The notes below the pieces were generated by a model, which did no database searches, was not told where the DNA came from, and saw only the letters and a list, made by a program, of their open reading frames with translations. 64,000 nt of DNA, taken from positions 62,001-126,000 of the forward strand of contig BCHX01000002.1 in NCBI GenBank assembly GCA_001599755.1. Direction: 5' to 3'. Shown one piece after another: positions 1 through 14,514 of this stretch; the stretch's first letter is position 1, and each line of letters starts with the position of its first letter. A program made the translations under genes and the position numbers. The DNA is from Gliomastix tumulicola. Lineage: Eukaryota; Ascomycota; Sordariomycetes; Hypocreales; Bionectriaceae.

Positions 1-3000
1 TAGATAATACCCTATATAGGAAGAGGTATACTACACTATTAATAATATTCCTATTCACTATTAAAATAATAATTAAGTAAAAAACTAAATATATTAGATA
101 TAATATAAGCTATAGACTAATAAACCCCTTAAATAAACCTAAGAGCTCTATAAGGTGAATAAAAAGACCTAAAGAAACTAATAAATATTACTTTAAAAGT
201 TTAAATATAGGGATAAAGCTTTAAGGTATTATTAAATAATAGAGTTACCTATAATATTATTTCACCTAAGCTAATATACCTATATTAGCTACTATAGTAT
301 AAGAAGGAGGAGTCTAAGATACTTAGCACTTTACTTAAGCTTAAATATAGAAAGTTAAAGTTAATAGTAGATAAAGAGACTAATTACCTCTCTTATACTA
401 TAGCTAGCTAAGAAATACTTATTTAATTTAATATTCTTAACTTAGATAAAGAAGATATAATACTAAGATTTAAATAGTTATAAATAAATAACCCTATAAT
501 TAACTAGAGTAATAGCTATTTAGTATAATAGGATATATTAGAGCTCCTAGACTATTAATATCTAGAAAAGATGAAATTTTATAATAAATTTACCTAAGTA
601 GTAGACCTTAATAGGAGGACTAGAAGAGCACTTAATAAATAAGAATAAGATATAGTAATAACCTAAATAGTGATATACTTTAATTATAAACTTACTCTAT
701 AATAAGAATAGTAAATTAAGAAGTAAGTATTTAACTAAATAAAGTACTATTTTTAAGGTGTAAAGTTATATATAGAAAAGAAGTTATAGGAAAAATAAGA
801 AGTCTCTATAAATAAAATAAAATATATTCTACTATAATACTATATTTATAAGAAGCTATTTATAAATAAACTTAAAATAGGACTTCTAAAGTATATAGAA
901 TAGAACTATAAAATTAAAATTATAGATAGTAAAAACCTTTTATTTAGTAAGATATATCTACTTAACTAGCTATAGTTTAAAACTCTAAGAGAGTACTTTA
1001 ATAAGATACTATAAAAAGGATATATCTAATAATTAATATTATTAGTAGGCTACCCTATTATATTTATACTAAAAAAAAATAAAAAGCTTTAACTATATAT
1101 TAACTATTAAATACTAAATATTATTATAAAGAAAGACTAAATACTACTACTACTTATAAATAAGCTTAAGAATAAGCTTACTAGTAGTAATATTTTTACT
1201 ATACTTAACCTTAAAGGAGTATATAACCTTATTTAAATTAAAGAAGGAGATAAATAGAAAATAATATTTTATACTAAATTTAGACTTTTTAAATACTTAA
1301 TTATACCTTTTAGGCTTATTAATACCCTAACTATATTTTAGAGGATAATTAATAATATACTATAAAAATACCTTAATATATTTATAGTTATATACCTTAA
1401 TAATATCTTTATTTATTCTAAGAATAAGTAGTAATATAAGGGATATATCTATAAGGTCTTTATAAAGCTATAAGAGGTAAACCTATTTATTAACCTAGAA
1501 AAAAGTAATTTCTATATAAAGGAAGTAGAATTCCTTAGATATATTATATAACTAGGTGAGATTACTATAGAACTAGTAAAAGTAGCTATAGTTAAGGAAT
1601 AAGTATAATTAAAGTCTATTAAGGAGATTTAAATATTTATTAGTTTTATAAACTATTATTAATACTTTATTAAAGACTTTAATAAAATTATAAATCTACT
1701 TATAGAAGCTACTAAGAAGAATTAGAAGTCTAAATAAATACTAGTATACTAGTAGGTATTTAATAAGATTAAGAACTATATTATATTAAAACCTATACTT
1801 ATTATATTTAATCCTAAGAAACCTATTAAACTAGAAATAGATACTTCTAATTTTATAGTTATAGAGTAAATAGGATAATAAAATAACTAAGGTAAAATTA
1901 GACCTATTATATTCTTTTCATAAAAGCTATATAAAGTAAAACTAAATTACCCTATTTATAATAAAGAATTTTTAGTAATTATATTATACTTTAAGGAGTA
2001 CTAATACTACCTACTAGGAAGTAAGTATAAGGTAATAGTGTATATTAATTATAAAAATATTATATATTTTATAATAATATAGGAACTTAATAGTTAATAA
2101 CTTTACTATATAGAAATAATAGTTAAATTTAATTATAAGATTATCCACTAAAAGGGATTAAAGAATAAAAGAGCTAATACACTAAGCTAAAAACTAGAAT
2201 ATAATATAGGATATATTATTATAAAAGGATAGGTATTTAGAAAAACTAATAATAGTAAAATCTAGTAGATTTAACTTAATATAATTAGAAAAGGAAGATA
2301 GGTTAATACTATCTATATACTACTAATTAGGAATAATAATAGACCTAGTATTTATATTAATAAGGGTAATAAGGAAACCCTAAAAGTAGTACCTACTAAT
2401 ACTACTAATATAATTAAAGTATAGGGAATTATATATAAAGATAAGGTATTACCTAGAGGAGCCTTATAGTATAATAGTTACCTAGTCTATATACCTCTAG
2501 TATTAAATATTCTAGGAGCTATAGAGATATATAATAAAGTTAAAGGATATATATAGGTAACACTAAAACTATAAGACTAGCTTATTAAGGAGACTTATAA
2601 TAACCTAATAATGGGACACCTAGGAGTATAAAGAACACTTAAATAAATTAAGTAATACTATAACTAAGAAGGAATTAACAAGGATGTAAACTAAATTATA
2701 TAATAATATTAAGAGTGTCACTTAGTTAAATTAGTATAATATAAACCCTATAGAGAGCTATAACTAATACTAGTCCTAATAGGACTATAGACCTTTATTA
2801 CATGAGATTATATTATAAAACTACTACACTTTAAGAAACCAGGAGATAATATAGAATATAATAGTATCTTTATTATTATAAACCACTTTATAAAGTATAT
2901 ATATTTTATTTTATACTAAGAAGAAAGTAATATAAATATACTAGTATACTAGTTTCTATATATAGTGGTAAGTTAATATAAGCTACTAAATAAAGTTATA

Positions 3001-4608
3001 TTTAATAGAGGAATAATATTTATATTTAAATTTTAGTAAAGTTTAATAGTAAGACTTAAAGTTAACTATAAACTTAATATAATATAATACTTATAAATAA
3101 ATAGATAAATAGAAAGACTTAATTAAATATTTAAGATATACCTTAGATACTATATTAATTATAATTAAAATAACTAGGTTAAATACCTACTAATAGCCTA
3201 GTTTATATATAACTTAGCACTATAAGAATTTATAAAAGTGTTATTATTTAAAGCTAACTATAGATATAAATTAATATAGTGAAAGTAGTCTAGGGAAGAG
3301 CTACTTATAGGAAGAGCTATCCTTATAGTATATAAACTACTTAATTTATATAATAAAATAAGAAAATAACTTAAGTTTATATAAGGATATATAGTAAAAT
3401 ACTATAACTAAGGAAGGTTAAAGGGATTAACCTTTAAAGAGGGAGAGATAGTCTACTTACTTTAATAAGGAATTATAATAATATAATTAAGTAATAAATT
3501 AGACTATAGAAAACTTAAACCCTTTAAGGTTAAGAAGAAAATTTTAATATTTAACTATTAACTTTTATTACTTATAAGTATATAACTATATTTAATTTTT
3601 TATATTTTACTTTTAGAACTAATACTAAGAGGCACTAAGATTAATAAACTATACCTATATATTAAAGTATATAATAAAGTATTTAAAGTAGAAGTAATTC
3701 TAGATAAATAAAGAATTAATAATAAAAATAAATATAAAGTTAAATAAAAGGGATATAGAAATAAGTATAATATATAAGAACTAGTTAAAAACCTAAAGGG
3801 TGCCTAGTATCTACTAATAGTATACTATTAAAGTTACCCTAAGTAATACCCTTAAGTAATTTAGCTAGTAAGTTATCACTAAGTGGAATACCTAATTAAT
3901 TAAATACTTTAGTAGAGCAAGCCTACTATATTTAAGCTAAAGCTTCTTACTCTTACTATTATACCTACTTTAACTCTTTCTTTTAAGCTTTTTCCTTTAC
4001 TTCTTTTTACTCTTCCTCTTTTAACTCCTTTATTAAAGATAGATTTTTCTTTACTATCTTTACACCCTTTATATAAAGTAACCTCTACTACCTATATAAA
4101 TAATTAACCTATACTATAGTTTTAATAAATAGTACCTTAGTATTTTCCTCCTTATACTTTAAGCACCCTAGCTTAGACTAGACCTAGTTCACTATAATAA
4201 TTAGCACTAGCTAAAAGATAATAGGAAAAGCACTTATAAGATACTATTAAAATATAAGAGTAATTATAAGAGTAACCTAAGAGAAAGTATAAATAATACT
4301 AATTAATACCCTAAAGAATAAAATAATCTAATAACCCTTTTTTAATATAATAGCTATAAGGAAAAGCCTTAAAACCCTTAGTAGTAATATATAAGGAGGT
4401 AGTAATATAATAATCTTTAAAGCTTTATTATTTAAATAATTTTATAATATAACCTAATATCTTATTAGTAGAAAGTAGTAAGAAATATAAAATAAAATAA
4501 TATAAACTTATAAGTAAATATTATATTACTTAAGTAGGTCTTAAAATAAAGACCTTTAAAGGGGAGAGATTATATTATAACCTAATTAATATAGTGATAG
4601 GATTATAG
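1..4608 (+). mobile_element. RIP-destroyed Ty3/gypsy retrotransposon, pol region, left end outside the window
   Basis: This is the fossil of a gypsy polymerase polyprotein read on the + strand. At about 1,300-1,370 the reverse transcriptase block PFGLxNAPATFQR reads PFRLINTLTIF-stop-R, with the Gln codon now TAG. At about 1,390-1,425 the catalytic YLDD box reads YLNN (Asp to Asn by G-to-A). The integrase zinc-finger block at about 2,590-2,730 is still visible as IMGHLGV-stop-RTL followed by ECHLVK. A purine tract (aaaggggagaga, about 4,557-4,569) precedes what looks like the start of this element's own LTR at about 4,570-4,608, cut off by the next LTR. Every frame carries many TAA/TAG stops and CpA is almost absent, so no product can be made. 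Family assignment is firm; exact ends are not. Confidence 0.85.
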
Positions 4609-5084
4609 TGTGACAAACGGGGTGATCCATCTAGTGTAGGGTAGTTAAATTAAGGTTTAAATAATATTTTATATTCTTAAAACTCTAGGATATCTTAACT
4701 AAGTAAGGTAGTAGTTATAACTAATAAGTTATAAGTATTAGTAAGACTAAGAGGAACTAGTATTAATAAAGGATACTCTAGCTTAGTATACTTATTAGCA
4801 AAGGGTATATCTAAGTAAAGTGCTTTATTAATAGTTAGTAAGCTATTTAATTTATCTAGGTAATAACTATAGTCTTATATACTAGGCGACTATGGTGTAT
4901 TTAGCATGTGGTTAGGAGGTATTTATAAACTATAGCTAAATATATTTAGTGTATATTTATAACTTTACTCTAAATATCTCTAGGGTAGGTTATAGTGTGT
5001 CTAGAGTGGAATATCCTTATCTCTATTTTATTTACCTAGCCTACATGGCCTATTATTCTATAATTATAGTGTTAGGTTATAATA
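4609..5084 (-). repeat. LTR copy A (3' LTR of the inverted gypsy element)
   Basis: The segment starts TGTGACAAACGGGGTGATCC and ends GGTTATAATA. Read on the - strand it is an LTR beginning TATTATAACCTAAC (TG changed to TA) and ending in CACA, the usual TG...CA layout. It recurs as divergent copies at 12,015, 14,039 and 15,106. On the - strand it is preceded by a purine-rich tract (rc of tttctcctctcct, about 5,088-5,100), as expected for a polypurine tract next to a 3' LTR. Copies A and C share a long middle segment absent from B and D, so at least two LTR subtypes are present. Confidence 0.75.
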
Positions 5085-8000
5085 TAATTTCTCCTCTCCT
5101 AAGGTTTTTATCCTAAGACCTACTTAAGTGCTTATAGGCCCCTGTGTATATTATGTTTACACCTATATCTTTTCCTACCTATTTATTTTATATTAATACT
5201 ATATTAGGTTATATTAAAAAATTAAGAAAGCCCTATAATAGTAAGGAGTACTAGCTATTAAAGTTAGTTTTTATTAATACTTATAGCTTTAAGTGTGTTC
5301 CCTACTTAAATTACTTATTATTAGATTCTTTGTATTTTATTATTTATAATATTAGTTATTGTAGTAGTTACTTTACAAGTGGTATTTCTTATAACTACAC
5401 CTATATTCTAATAGGTTCTTATGAGTTTACCCCCCTTTCTTCTATATAATTTTACTAATTACACCTTAGTATAATATATTAACAAGGAGTTATTATATCT
5501 AGACGTGGAGGAGGAGTAGGTGGAGGAGTTATTACTTAAGTGCTAATATTAGATTAATAAGGCTCTAGCTTAGCTGGCTTATTTATATAAGATAAAAAAA
5601 TTATTATGTATAAAGGGTATTAAGATAATTTATTAGGATCTTTTATTAATAGAAGAGCTAGAGGAGGAGGAGTGGAAAGAGGTGGAAGAAAAGGCTTAAG
5701 AGAAGGAACTAGAATATATATAATAGTAGAAGTAAGAGGCTCTTACCTAGATATAGTAGGCTTATTCTATAGAGGTAATTAATTAATTAGCTATTTCTCT
5801 TAGTAATACCTTATTAGCTAGGTTACTAGGTGATATTACTTAGGGTGACTTTAGTGGTATATTATTAGTAAATACTAAGTACCCTTTAGGTTCTTAACTA
5901 GTTCCTAGGTATTATATTTATTTCTATATTCTTTTTATTTAACTTTATATTTATCTTTATTATTAATTCTCTATTTATCTAAGATTACTTCTACTTTAAA
6001 TACTTTATTATATACTTTAATATATAAGTATAGTTTATTAATCTTAGTACTTTTTAATACTAATTCTAAAAGTGAAATATAAAAAACTAGGTGTAGCTAT
6101 ATATTTACTAGTAATAAGAGTTAATAGTTAAATATTAAAATTTTCTTCTTAATTTTAAATAATTTAAGTTTTTTATAATTTAATTTATTATTTAGTTATA
6201 TTATTATAACTCCTTATTAGAGTAAATAAACTATCTCTCCCTCTTTAAAGGTTAATCCCTTTAACCTTCCTTAGTTATAGTATTTTATTATACATCCTTA
6301 TATAAACTTAAGTTATTATTATATTTTATTATATAAGTTAAGTAGTTCTTATACTATAAAGATAGCTTTTCCTATAAGTAGCTCTTCCCTAGGCTATTTT
6401 TACTATATAGGTTTATATCTATAGTTAACTTTAAATAGTAAGACCTTAGTGGATTCCTATAATATTAAGTTATATATAAATTAAGCTATTAGTAGGTATT
6501 TAATCTAGTTATCTTAATTATAGTTAATATAATACTATAAGTATTACTTAAGTATTTAGTTAAGTCTTTCTATTTATTTATTTATTTATAATTATTTTAC
6601 TATATTAAGCTTATAATTAACTTTAAGTCTTTTTATTAAGCTTTATTAAAACTTAAATATAAATATTATTCCTTTATTAGAAATAATCTTATCTAGTAGC
6701 TTATATTAGCTTACTACTATTTTAATAAATTAGTATACTAGTACTTTTATATTACTTTCTTCCTAATATAGGATAAAGTAAGTATACTTTATAAAGTAAT
6801 TTATAATAATAAATATACTATTATACTTCTTATTATTATTTAGTTTAAAGGAGTATAATAGCTTTATAATATAATCCTATATAATAGAGGTTTATAGTTT
6901 TATTAAAACTAGTAATAATTATAGTTCTCTATAGGGTTTATATTATATTAACTTAGTAAGGTGATATTCTTAATATTACTTTATAATCCCTTTTATATTC
7001 TTATTAATTTCTTCCTAATTATAGCTTTATCTAATTTATTTAAGAGTCCTTTAAATCTTAAGGTATCCTACTATAGGGTCCTTATAGACTTCCTTAATAA
7101 GTTATTTTTATAGCTTTATAGGTACTTATATATAGTTTTCTACTTTACTCTATATTTCTTATACTCCTAGGAGGCTATTATTTAATACTAAGGGTAAATA
7201 AACTATATAGCTATTATCCTATAAAATATCCTTAGGTAATTCTTTATTTTTATATTATTTTACCTATACTTTAATTATATTAAAGGCACTAGTAGGTATT
7301 ATTTATAGCTATTTCTTATTACTTTTATTAATATAAATACTAGGTTTATTATTATTTCTAGTTAATAGTATATAGGTGGTATTAATCTACCTACTTTTTC
7401 TAATTATATTAAACTAGATTTACTAAACCTTACTATTATTTATTTACTTAAAGACTTATTCTTTTATAATAATATATTCTATATTATACTCTAGTTTTTA
7501 ACTTAGTGTATTAGCTTTTTTATTCTTTAATCCTTTTCTATAGATAATTTTATAGTTAAACTTAGTTATTATCTCTATATAGTAAAGTTATTAACTATTA
7601 AGTTCTTAAGTTATTATAAAGTATATAATATTTTTATAGTTAGTGTAAACTATTACCTTATACTTACTTCCTAGTAGGTAGTATTAATACTCCTTAAAGT
7701 ATAATATAATTACTAAAAATTCTTTATTATAAATAGGGTAATTTAGTTCTACTTTATATAGTTTTTATAAAAAGAATATAATAGATTTTAACCTTCTTTA
7801 ATTATTTTATTATTCTATTTACCCTATAACTATAAAGTTAAAAGTATTTATTTTAAATTTAATAAGTCTCTTAGGATTAAATATAATAAGTATAAGCTTA
7901 AATATAATATAATTCTTAATTTTATTAAATATTTACTAGTATACTAGTATCTATTTAAATTCTTAATCTTTCTTTATAGCTTCTATAAGTAGGTTTATAA

Positions 8001-11000
8001 TCTTACTAAAGTCCTTAATAAAGTATTAATAGTAGTTTATAAAACTAATAAATACTTAAATCTCCTTAATAAACTTAGGTTACACTTATTCTTTAACTAT
8101 AGCTACCTTTACTAGTTCTATAGTAATCTTACCTAGTTAAATAATATATTTAAGAAATTCTATTTTCTTTATATAAAAATTACTCTTTTCTAGGTTAATA
8201 AGTAAATTTACCTCTTATAGCTTTATAAAGACCTTATAAATATATTCCTTATATTACTACTTATTTATAAAGTAAATAAAGATATTATTAAAGTATATAA
8301 CTATAAATATATTAAGGTATTCTTATAGTATATTATTAATTATTCTCTAAAATATAGCTAGGGTATTAATAAGCCTAAAAGGTATAATTAAGTATTTAAA
8401 AAGCCTAAATTTAGTGTAAAATACTATCTTCCACTTATCTCCTTCCTTAATTTAGATAAGGTTATATACTCCCTTAAGGTTAAGCATAGTGAAGATATTA
8501 CTACTAGTAAGCCTATCCTTAAGCTTATTTATAAGTAATAATAATATTTTATTTTTTCTTATAATAGTATTTAATATTTAGTAGTTAATATATAGTCTAA
8601 GCTTTCTATTTTTCTTTAGTATAAATATAATAAGGTAGCCTACTAATAATATTAAGTATTAAATATATCCCTTTTATAATATTTCATTAAGGTACTCTCT
8701 TAGAGTTTTAAGCTATAGCTAGTTAAGTAGGTATATCTTATTAAATAAAGGGTTCTTACTATTTATAATCTTAATCTTATAGTTCTATTTTATATATTCT
8801 AGGAGTCCTATTTTAAGTTTATCTATAAATAGCTTCTTATAAATATAGTATTATAGTGAAATATATTTTATTTTATCTATAGGGGCCTCTTATTTTTCCT
8901 ATAACTTCTTTTCTATATATAGCTTTATACCTTAGAAGTAGTACTTTATCTAATTAAGTATTTACTTCTTAATTTATTATTCTTATTATAGAGTAAGTTT
9001 ATAATTAGGGTATATCACTATCTAGGTTATTACTATATCTTATTCCTATTTATTAAGTGCTCTTTTAGTTCTCCTATTAAGGTCTACTACCTAGGTAGGT
9101 CTATTATAAAATTTCATCTTCTCTAGATATTATTAGTCTAGAAGCTCTAATATATCTCACTACACTAGATAGCTATTACTCTAGTTAACTATAGGGTTAT
9201 TTATCTATAATTATTTAAATCCTAGTACTATATCTTCTTTATCTAAGTTAAGGATATTAAATTAAATAAGTATTTCTTAGCTAGCTATAATATAAGAGAG
9301 GTAATTAGTCTTCTTATTTACTATTAGCTTTAACTTTCTATATTTAGGCTTAAGTAGAGTACTAAGTATCTTAGGCTCCTCCTTCTTATACTATAGTAGT
9401 TAATATAGGTATATTAACTTAGGTGAAATAATATTATAGGTAGCTCTACTATTTAATAATACCTTAAAGCTTTATCCCTATATTTAAACTTCTAAAGTAA
9501 TACTTATTAATTTCCTTAAATCTTTCTATCTACTTTATAGAGCTCTTAGGTTTATTTAAGAGGTTTATTAGTCTATAGCTTATATTATATTTAATATATT
9601 TAGTTTTTTACCTAATTATTATTCTAGTAGTAAATAGAAATATTATTAATAGTATAGTATACCTTTCCTTATATAGAGTATTATTTATATTTATTATAGT
9701 AGTTCCTTATAATATATTAATATTAAATAAGGTTATCTAGGGTCCCTCTAAGCCTAGTATTAAAGTTAAACCCTTAGTTCTCTATATAGTATAAATCCCT
9801 ATAAATACTATTAGGGTCTTTATTTAGTCTATATTCTTTATAAGGGTAGCACTTACTAGAGATATCTATAGTAGTAGTTTTCCTTATAGGTTCTTTTATT
9901 AGTAGTTCTTCTTTTTACTATTATTATTTCTAATATTACTTCTTATTATATTATTATTAATATATAAGTCTCTATATATATTATTCTACTTTCTACTTTT
10001 ACTATTTATACTATTTATTAACCTTTTATTATTAGTAGACCTTATAGTACTTATCCTAGTAATTATTAAAGGTACTAAAGTTTTAATAGCTCTTAGATTC
10101 TATAAATTAGATTATTACTTCTCTATATTAAACTTATTATACCTTATAGGCTTCTATCTTATATATTTAGTAAGGTTTAATAATAGGGTTAGGTTTATTA
10201 TATATAGAGTATATCCTATTAGTAGTCTTCTATTCTATATATTCCTTATAGGTATATATATAATATAAGATCTATAAAATCTAGTTATATAATTAGTGCT
10301 CTAGTTTAAGGAGTAGGTAGTCCCCTTCTTTAGACCATAGGTTTATAACTCCTTAAAGGTAAATATTATATAGTATTTCTATAGGGAATTAAAGGAACTT
10401 TTAGTACCTATTAGGAAATAGGCTAACCTTATTACTATTTAGTTCTAGCTCTTAATTAGCTAGCTCTTCTTTATTAAATTCCTCTATATTATATATACTT
10501 CCTTTATAGGGGTTATTACTCTTAAGGTAGGCTTTATTACCTAAGTTATATTATACTACGCTAAACCTCCTTAGTTAGGTATTAAGCTTATCTAATATAT
10601 AAATATAGTAATTATCTTCCTAGTATATCTCCTATAAGGCTAACTTATATACTTTATCCTTTAATATTTCTCTTATAGTATTAAATTTCTTCTCTACCTT
10701 TTATTTAATCTACTTCTATATTTATAGGGTTTAATCTTATTTTAGTAAGTAGTAAATATTTACCTTATACCCTTACTTACTATAGTTATAGTAGGTAATA
10801 AGTTAATATCCTTAATTATTATTTATCTTCTATTATAGTATATCTAGTTCTATAGGACTAGCTCTTATAGTAGCTCTAAATATAATACTATTTAAATTCT
10901 ACTTCTAGCTATTAGGGTTTTAGTTACCCTAGTTATATTATTATTACTATCTAGGATAGCCCTAGTTAGGTCTATATAGTAAAGTGTAATATTCCTAGCA

Positions 11001-12014
11001 ACTACTTCACTTTCTCTCTATATATTAGGTATACTATTAGTTATTAATTTTAATAACTAGCTTAATCTATTTATTAAAGTCTATTAAAAGTTATTATTTA
11101 TAAGTAAGTTTATCTTTAACCTTATCCTTAAGTCTATTATATATAATACTAATAAAGTAAAAATTATCCTAATTAAGATATATTATAAGGACTTATCCTT
11201 TAGTAATATAGTTTAAGGTGGCTTTAGTCTATTATAGCTAGTTTAACTTTTAATAAGCTTTTTTCTCTTTATTAATAGTACTATAGAGTTAAGTAAGTAT
11301 ATACTTAAATATATTAAAACTTCTATATAGTTTAAGTGTAATATTATTAGCTTAATCTTTAATATATTTATTTATCTAGGGCTAAAACTATTATAGTAAT
11401 TTCCCCTTAAAGTAGCTAAGTGTAAACTTAACCTTATAGGTATTACTAGTAAATAGTATAAAGTAATATTTAAAGTATATCTTTAGCTTAGTAATAAAGG
11501 AGTAGAGTTCCTTAAGGCTCCTATTATATAACTCTAGAGCTATAAGTTTAAAGATCTCTCTAGTCTCCTTACTTCCTTAGGTAATATATATAGTACTATA
11601 TACTTCTTTAAGTTATAATTAGTATTATCTAGTATTATAATTCACTTTATTTTAAAGTTTACTAAGGACTTATTTAAAGTACTTATATAGGGTTTAAAGT
11701 TTATACTTCTTTTACCTATTAGTAGCTTTAAGCTACTCCTAGAGTATATAAAGTGAACTACTAAATAGGTATATATTATTATTATTCTACTACTAAAGTA
11801 TTTAGAGATCCTAGTAAAGTTACTTAATTTCTTTATTATTAGAATTATTACTATTATTATTAGTAAGTAAAGTAATTATAGGGGTATTTACTTACTTAGA
11901 GTTAATACTAGAAATAGTAGGTAACTTACTAGTATTAGAACTTCTAGTAGTAGATATAGTATCTTTATATTACTTAGTCTTTAATATAGTAGGGTCTAAA
12001 TAAGAGCTATTAAT
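5085..12014 (-). mobile_element. RIP-destroyed Ty3/gypsy element, internal region, inverted relative to the first
   Basis: On the - strand the order is gag, reverse transcriptase, integrase, LTR, running from high to low coordinates. A gag zinc-knuckle fossil lies near 10,770-10,800, where Cys and His codons have become Tyr (YYNYSK-stop-GYKV). The RT block lies around 8,330-8,560 and the YLDD box near 8,278-8,318 reads YFNN. The integrase region lies around 6,000-7,300. Nucleotide similarity to the element at 1-4,608 in reverse complement is obvious by eye. The element is flanked by LTR copies A and B, so it may have been complete before mutation. No frame is open. Confidence 0.8.
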
Positions 12015-12483
12015 ATATAATAAATAGGGTAATTTATCTAGTATAGGGTAGTTAGATTAAGGTTTAAATAATATTTTATATTCTTAGAACTTTAAAATAT
12101 TTTAACTAAGTAAGGTAGTAGTTATAACTAATAAGTTATAAGTATTAGTAAAGCTAAGAGGAATTAATATTAGTAAAGGATACTCTAGCTTAATATACTT
12201 ATTAGTAAAAGGTATATTTAAGTAAAGTACTTTATTAATAGCTAGTAAGCTATTTAATTTATCTAGGTAATAACTATATATATATACTAAGTAGTACACT
12301 TATAGTGCACTATATCTAGAGTGAACTATTTTATGGTTTATAGCTAGTTCACTAATAGAGTTATAAACTATATTCTTGCTCTAGGGTAGTTATATTCCTT
12401 AGTATAGAATATCTTTATACCTATAGTACCTATTTAACCTACACGGCCTATAATCCCATGACCATGTTAGTTAGGTTATAACA
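12015..12483 (-). repeat. LTR copy B
   Basis: This copy is similar to copy A over its first about 250 nt. After the TAACTATATATATATACTA stretch it follows the alternative middle segment shared with copy D (GTGCACTATATC..., then TTCTTGCTCTAGGGTAG). The - strand start TGTTATAACCTAAC retains the TG dinucleotide at 12,482-12,483. It sits between two stretches of the same gag-end sequence, so it is the LTR shared by the inverted element and a truncated neighbour. A 65-codon open frame inside it is a chance ORF. Confidence 0.75.
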
Positions 12484-14038
12484 CTTATTAAATTCCTTTA
12501 TATTATATATACTTCTATTATAGAGGTTATTATTTTTAAGGTAAGCTTTATTACTTAAGTTATATTATACTATATTAAACCTCTTTAATTAGGTATTAAG
12601 TTTATTTAATATATAAATATAGTAGTAGTCTTCCTAGTATATCTTTTATAAGGCTAATTTATATACTTTATCTCTTAGTATCTCTCTTATAGTATTAAAC
12701 TTCTTTTCTACTTTTTATTTAATTTACTTCTATATTTATAGAGCTTAGTTTTATTTTAGTAAGTAGTAAATATTTACCTTATACCCTTACTTACTATAGT
12801 TATAGTAGGTAATAGGTTAATATCCTTAATTATTATTTATCTTCTATTATAGTGTATTTAATTTTATAGGACTAGCTCCTATAGTAGCTCTAAATATAGT
12901 ATTATTTAGGTTTTACTTCTAATTATTAGGGTTTTAGTTACCCTAGTTATATTAATTATTCTATTATTAATACTTAGAGTAGCTCTAGTTAGATCTATAT
13001 AATAGAGTGTAGTGCTTCTAGTAATTACTTTACTTCCTCTCTATATATTAGGTATACTATTAGTTATTAATCTTAATAATTAGCTTAACCTATTTATTAA
13101 AATCTATTAAAAGTTATTATTTATAAGTAAGTTTATTTTTAACCTTATCTTTAAGTCTATTATATATAATACTAATAAAGTAAGAATTATCTTAGTTAAG
13201 ATATATTATAAGAACTTATCCTTTAGTAATATAGTTTAAAATAGCTTTAGTTTATTATAGTTAATTTAACTTCTAGTAGACTTTCTCTTCTTTATTAATA
13301 GTACTATAAAGTTAAGTAAGTATATATTTAAATATATTAAAACTTCTATATAGTTTAAGTATAATATTATTAACTTAGTTTTTAATATATTTATTTATTT
13401 AAGGTTAAAACTATTATAATAACTTCCCTTTAAGGTAATTAAATATAAACTTAATCTTATAAGTATTACTAGTAAATAATATAAGGTAATATTTAAAGTA
13501 TATCTTTAGCTTAATAATAAAGAAGTAAAGCTCCTTAGGGCTTTTATTATATAACTTTAGAGCTATAGATTTAAAAATCTCTTTAATCTCCTTACTCTCT
13601 TAGGTAATATATATAATATTATATACTTCTTTAAGTTATAATTAGTACTACTTAATATTATAATTTACTTTATCCTAGAGTTTACTAAGGATTTATTTAA
13701 AGTATTTATATAGAGTTTAAAGTTTATACTTCTTCTACCTATTAGTAGCTTTAAGCTACTCCTAGAGTATATAAAGTAAGTTACTAAATAAATATATATT
13801 ATTATTACTCTACTACTAAAGTATTTAAAGATCTTAGTAAAATTACTTAATTTCTTTATTATTAGAATTATTATTATTATTATTAGTAGGTGAAGTAATT
13901 ATAGAGGTATTTACTTACTTAGGGTTAATACTAGGGATAGTAGGTAACTTATTAATATTAAAACTTCTAGTAGTAAATATAGTATCTTTATATTACTTAG
14001 TCTTTAATATAATAGGATTTAAATAAAAGCTATTAATA
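12484..14038 (-). mobile_element. Truncated gypsy internal fragment (gag end), near-duplicate of about 10,470-12,014
   Basis: The sequence repeats the gag-proximal part of the inverted element almost in register: for example ATACCCTTACTTACTATAG occurs near 10,770 and again near 12,781, and AGTAGCTTTAAGCTACTCC occurs in both. It carries only the 5' part of an element between LTR copies B and C. This is what unequal or LTR-LTR recombination between neighbouring elements leaves behind. The two copies differ mainly by further C/T and G/A changes. Confidence 0.75.
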
Positions 14039-14514
14039 TATAATAAATAAGGTGATTTATCTAGTATAAGGTAATTAAATTAGGGTTTAAATAATATTTT
14101 ATATTCTTAGAACTTTAAGATATTTTAATTAAGTAAAATAATAATTATAGTTAATAAGTTATAAGTATTAATAAAGCTAAGAGGAACTAATATTAGTAAA
14201 GGATACTTTAGCTTAATATACTTATTAGTAAAGGGTATATTTAAGTAAAGTGCTTTATTAATAGCTAGTAAGCTATTTAATTTATTTAGGTAATAACTAT
14301 AGTTTTATATACTAGGTGACTATAATATATTTAATATATAGTTAAGAAGTGTTTATAAACTATAGCTAAATATATTTAATATATATTTATAACTCTACTT
14401 TAAATATCTCTAGGGTGAGTTATAGTGTATTTAGGGCGGAACATCCTTATCTCTATTCTATCTACTTAGCCCACATGGCCTGTTATTCTATGACTATAGC
14501 GTTAGGTTATAATA
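14039..14514 (-). repeat. LTR copy C
   Basis: This is a full-length LTR of the same subtype as copy A, matching it through the GTATTTATAAACTATAGC and CCCACATGGCC segments and ending GTTAGGTTATAATA. It closes the truncated fragment at 12,484-14,038. Confidence 0.75.

Noticed and set aside
12102..12299. 65-codon - strand frame within LTR copy B
   Set aside because: AT-rich LTR sequence; hydrophobic composition follows from base composition.
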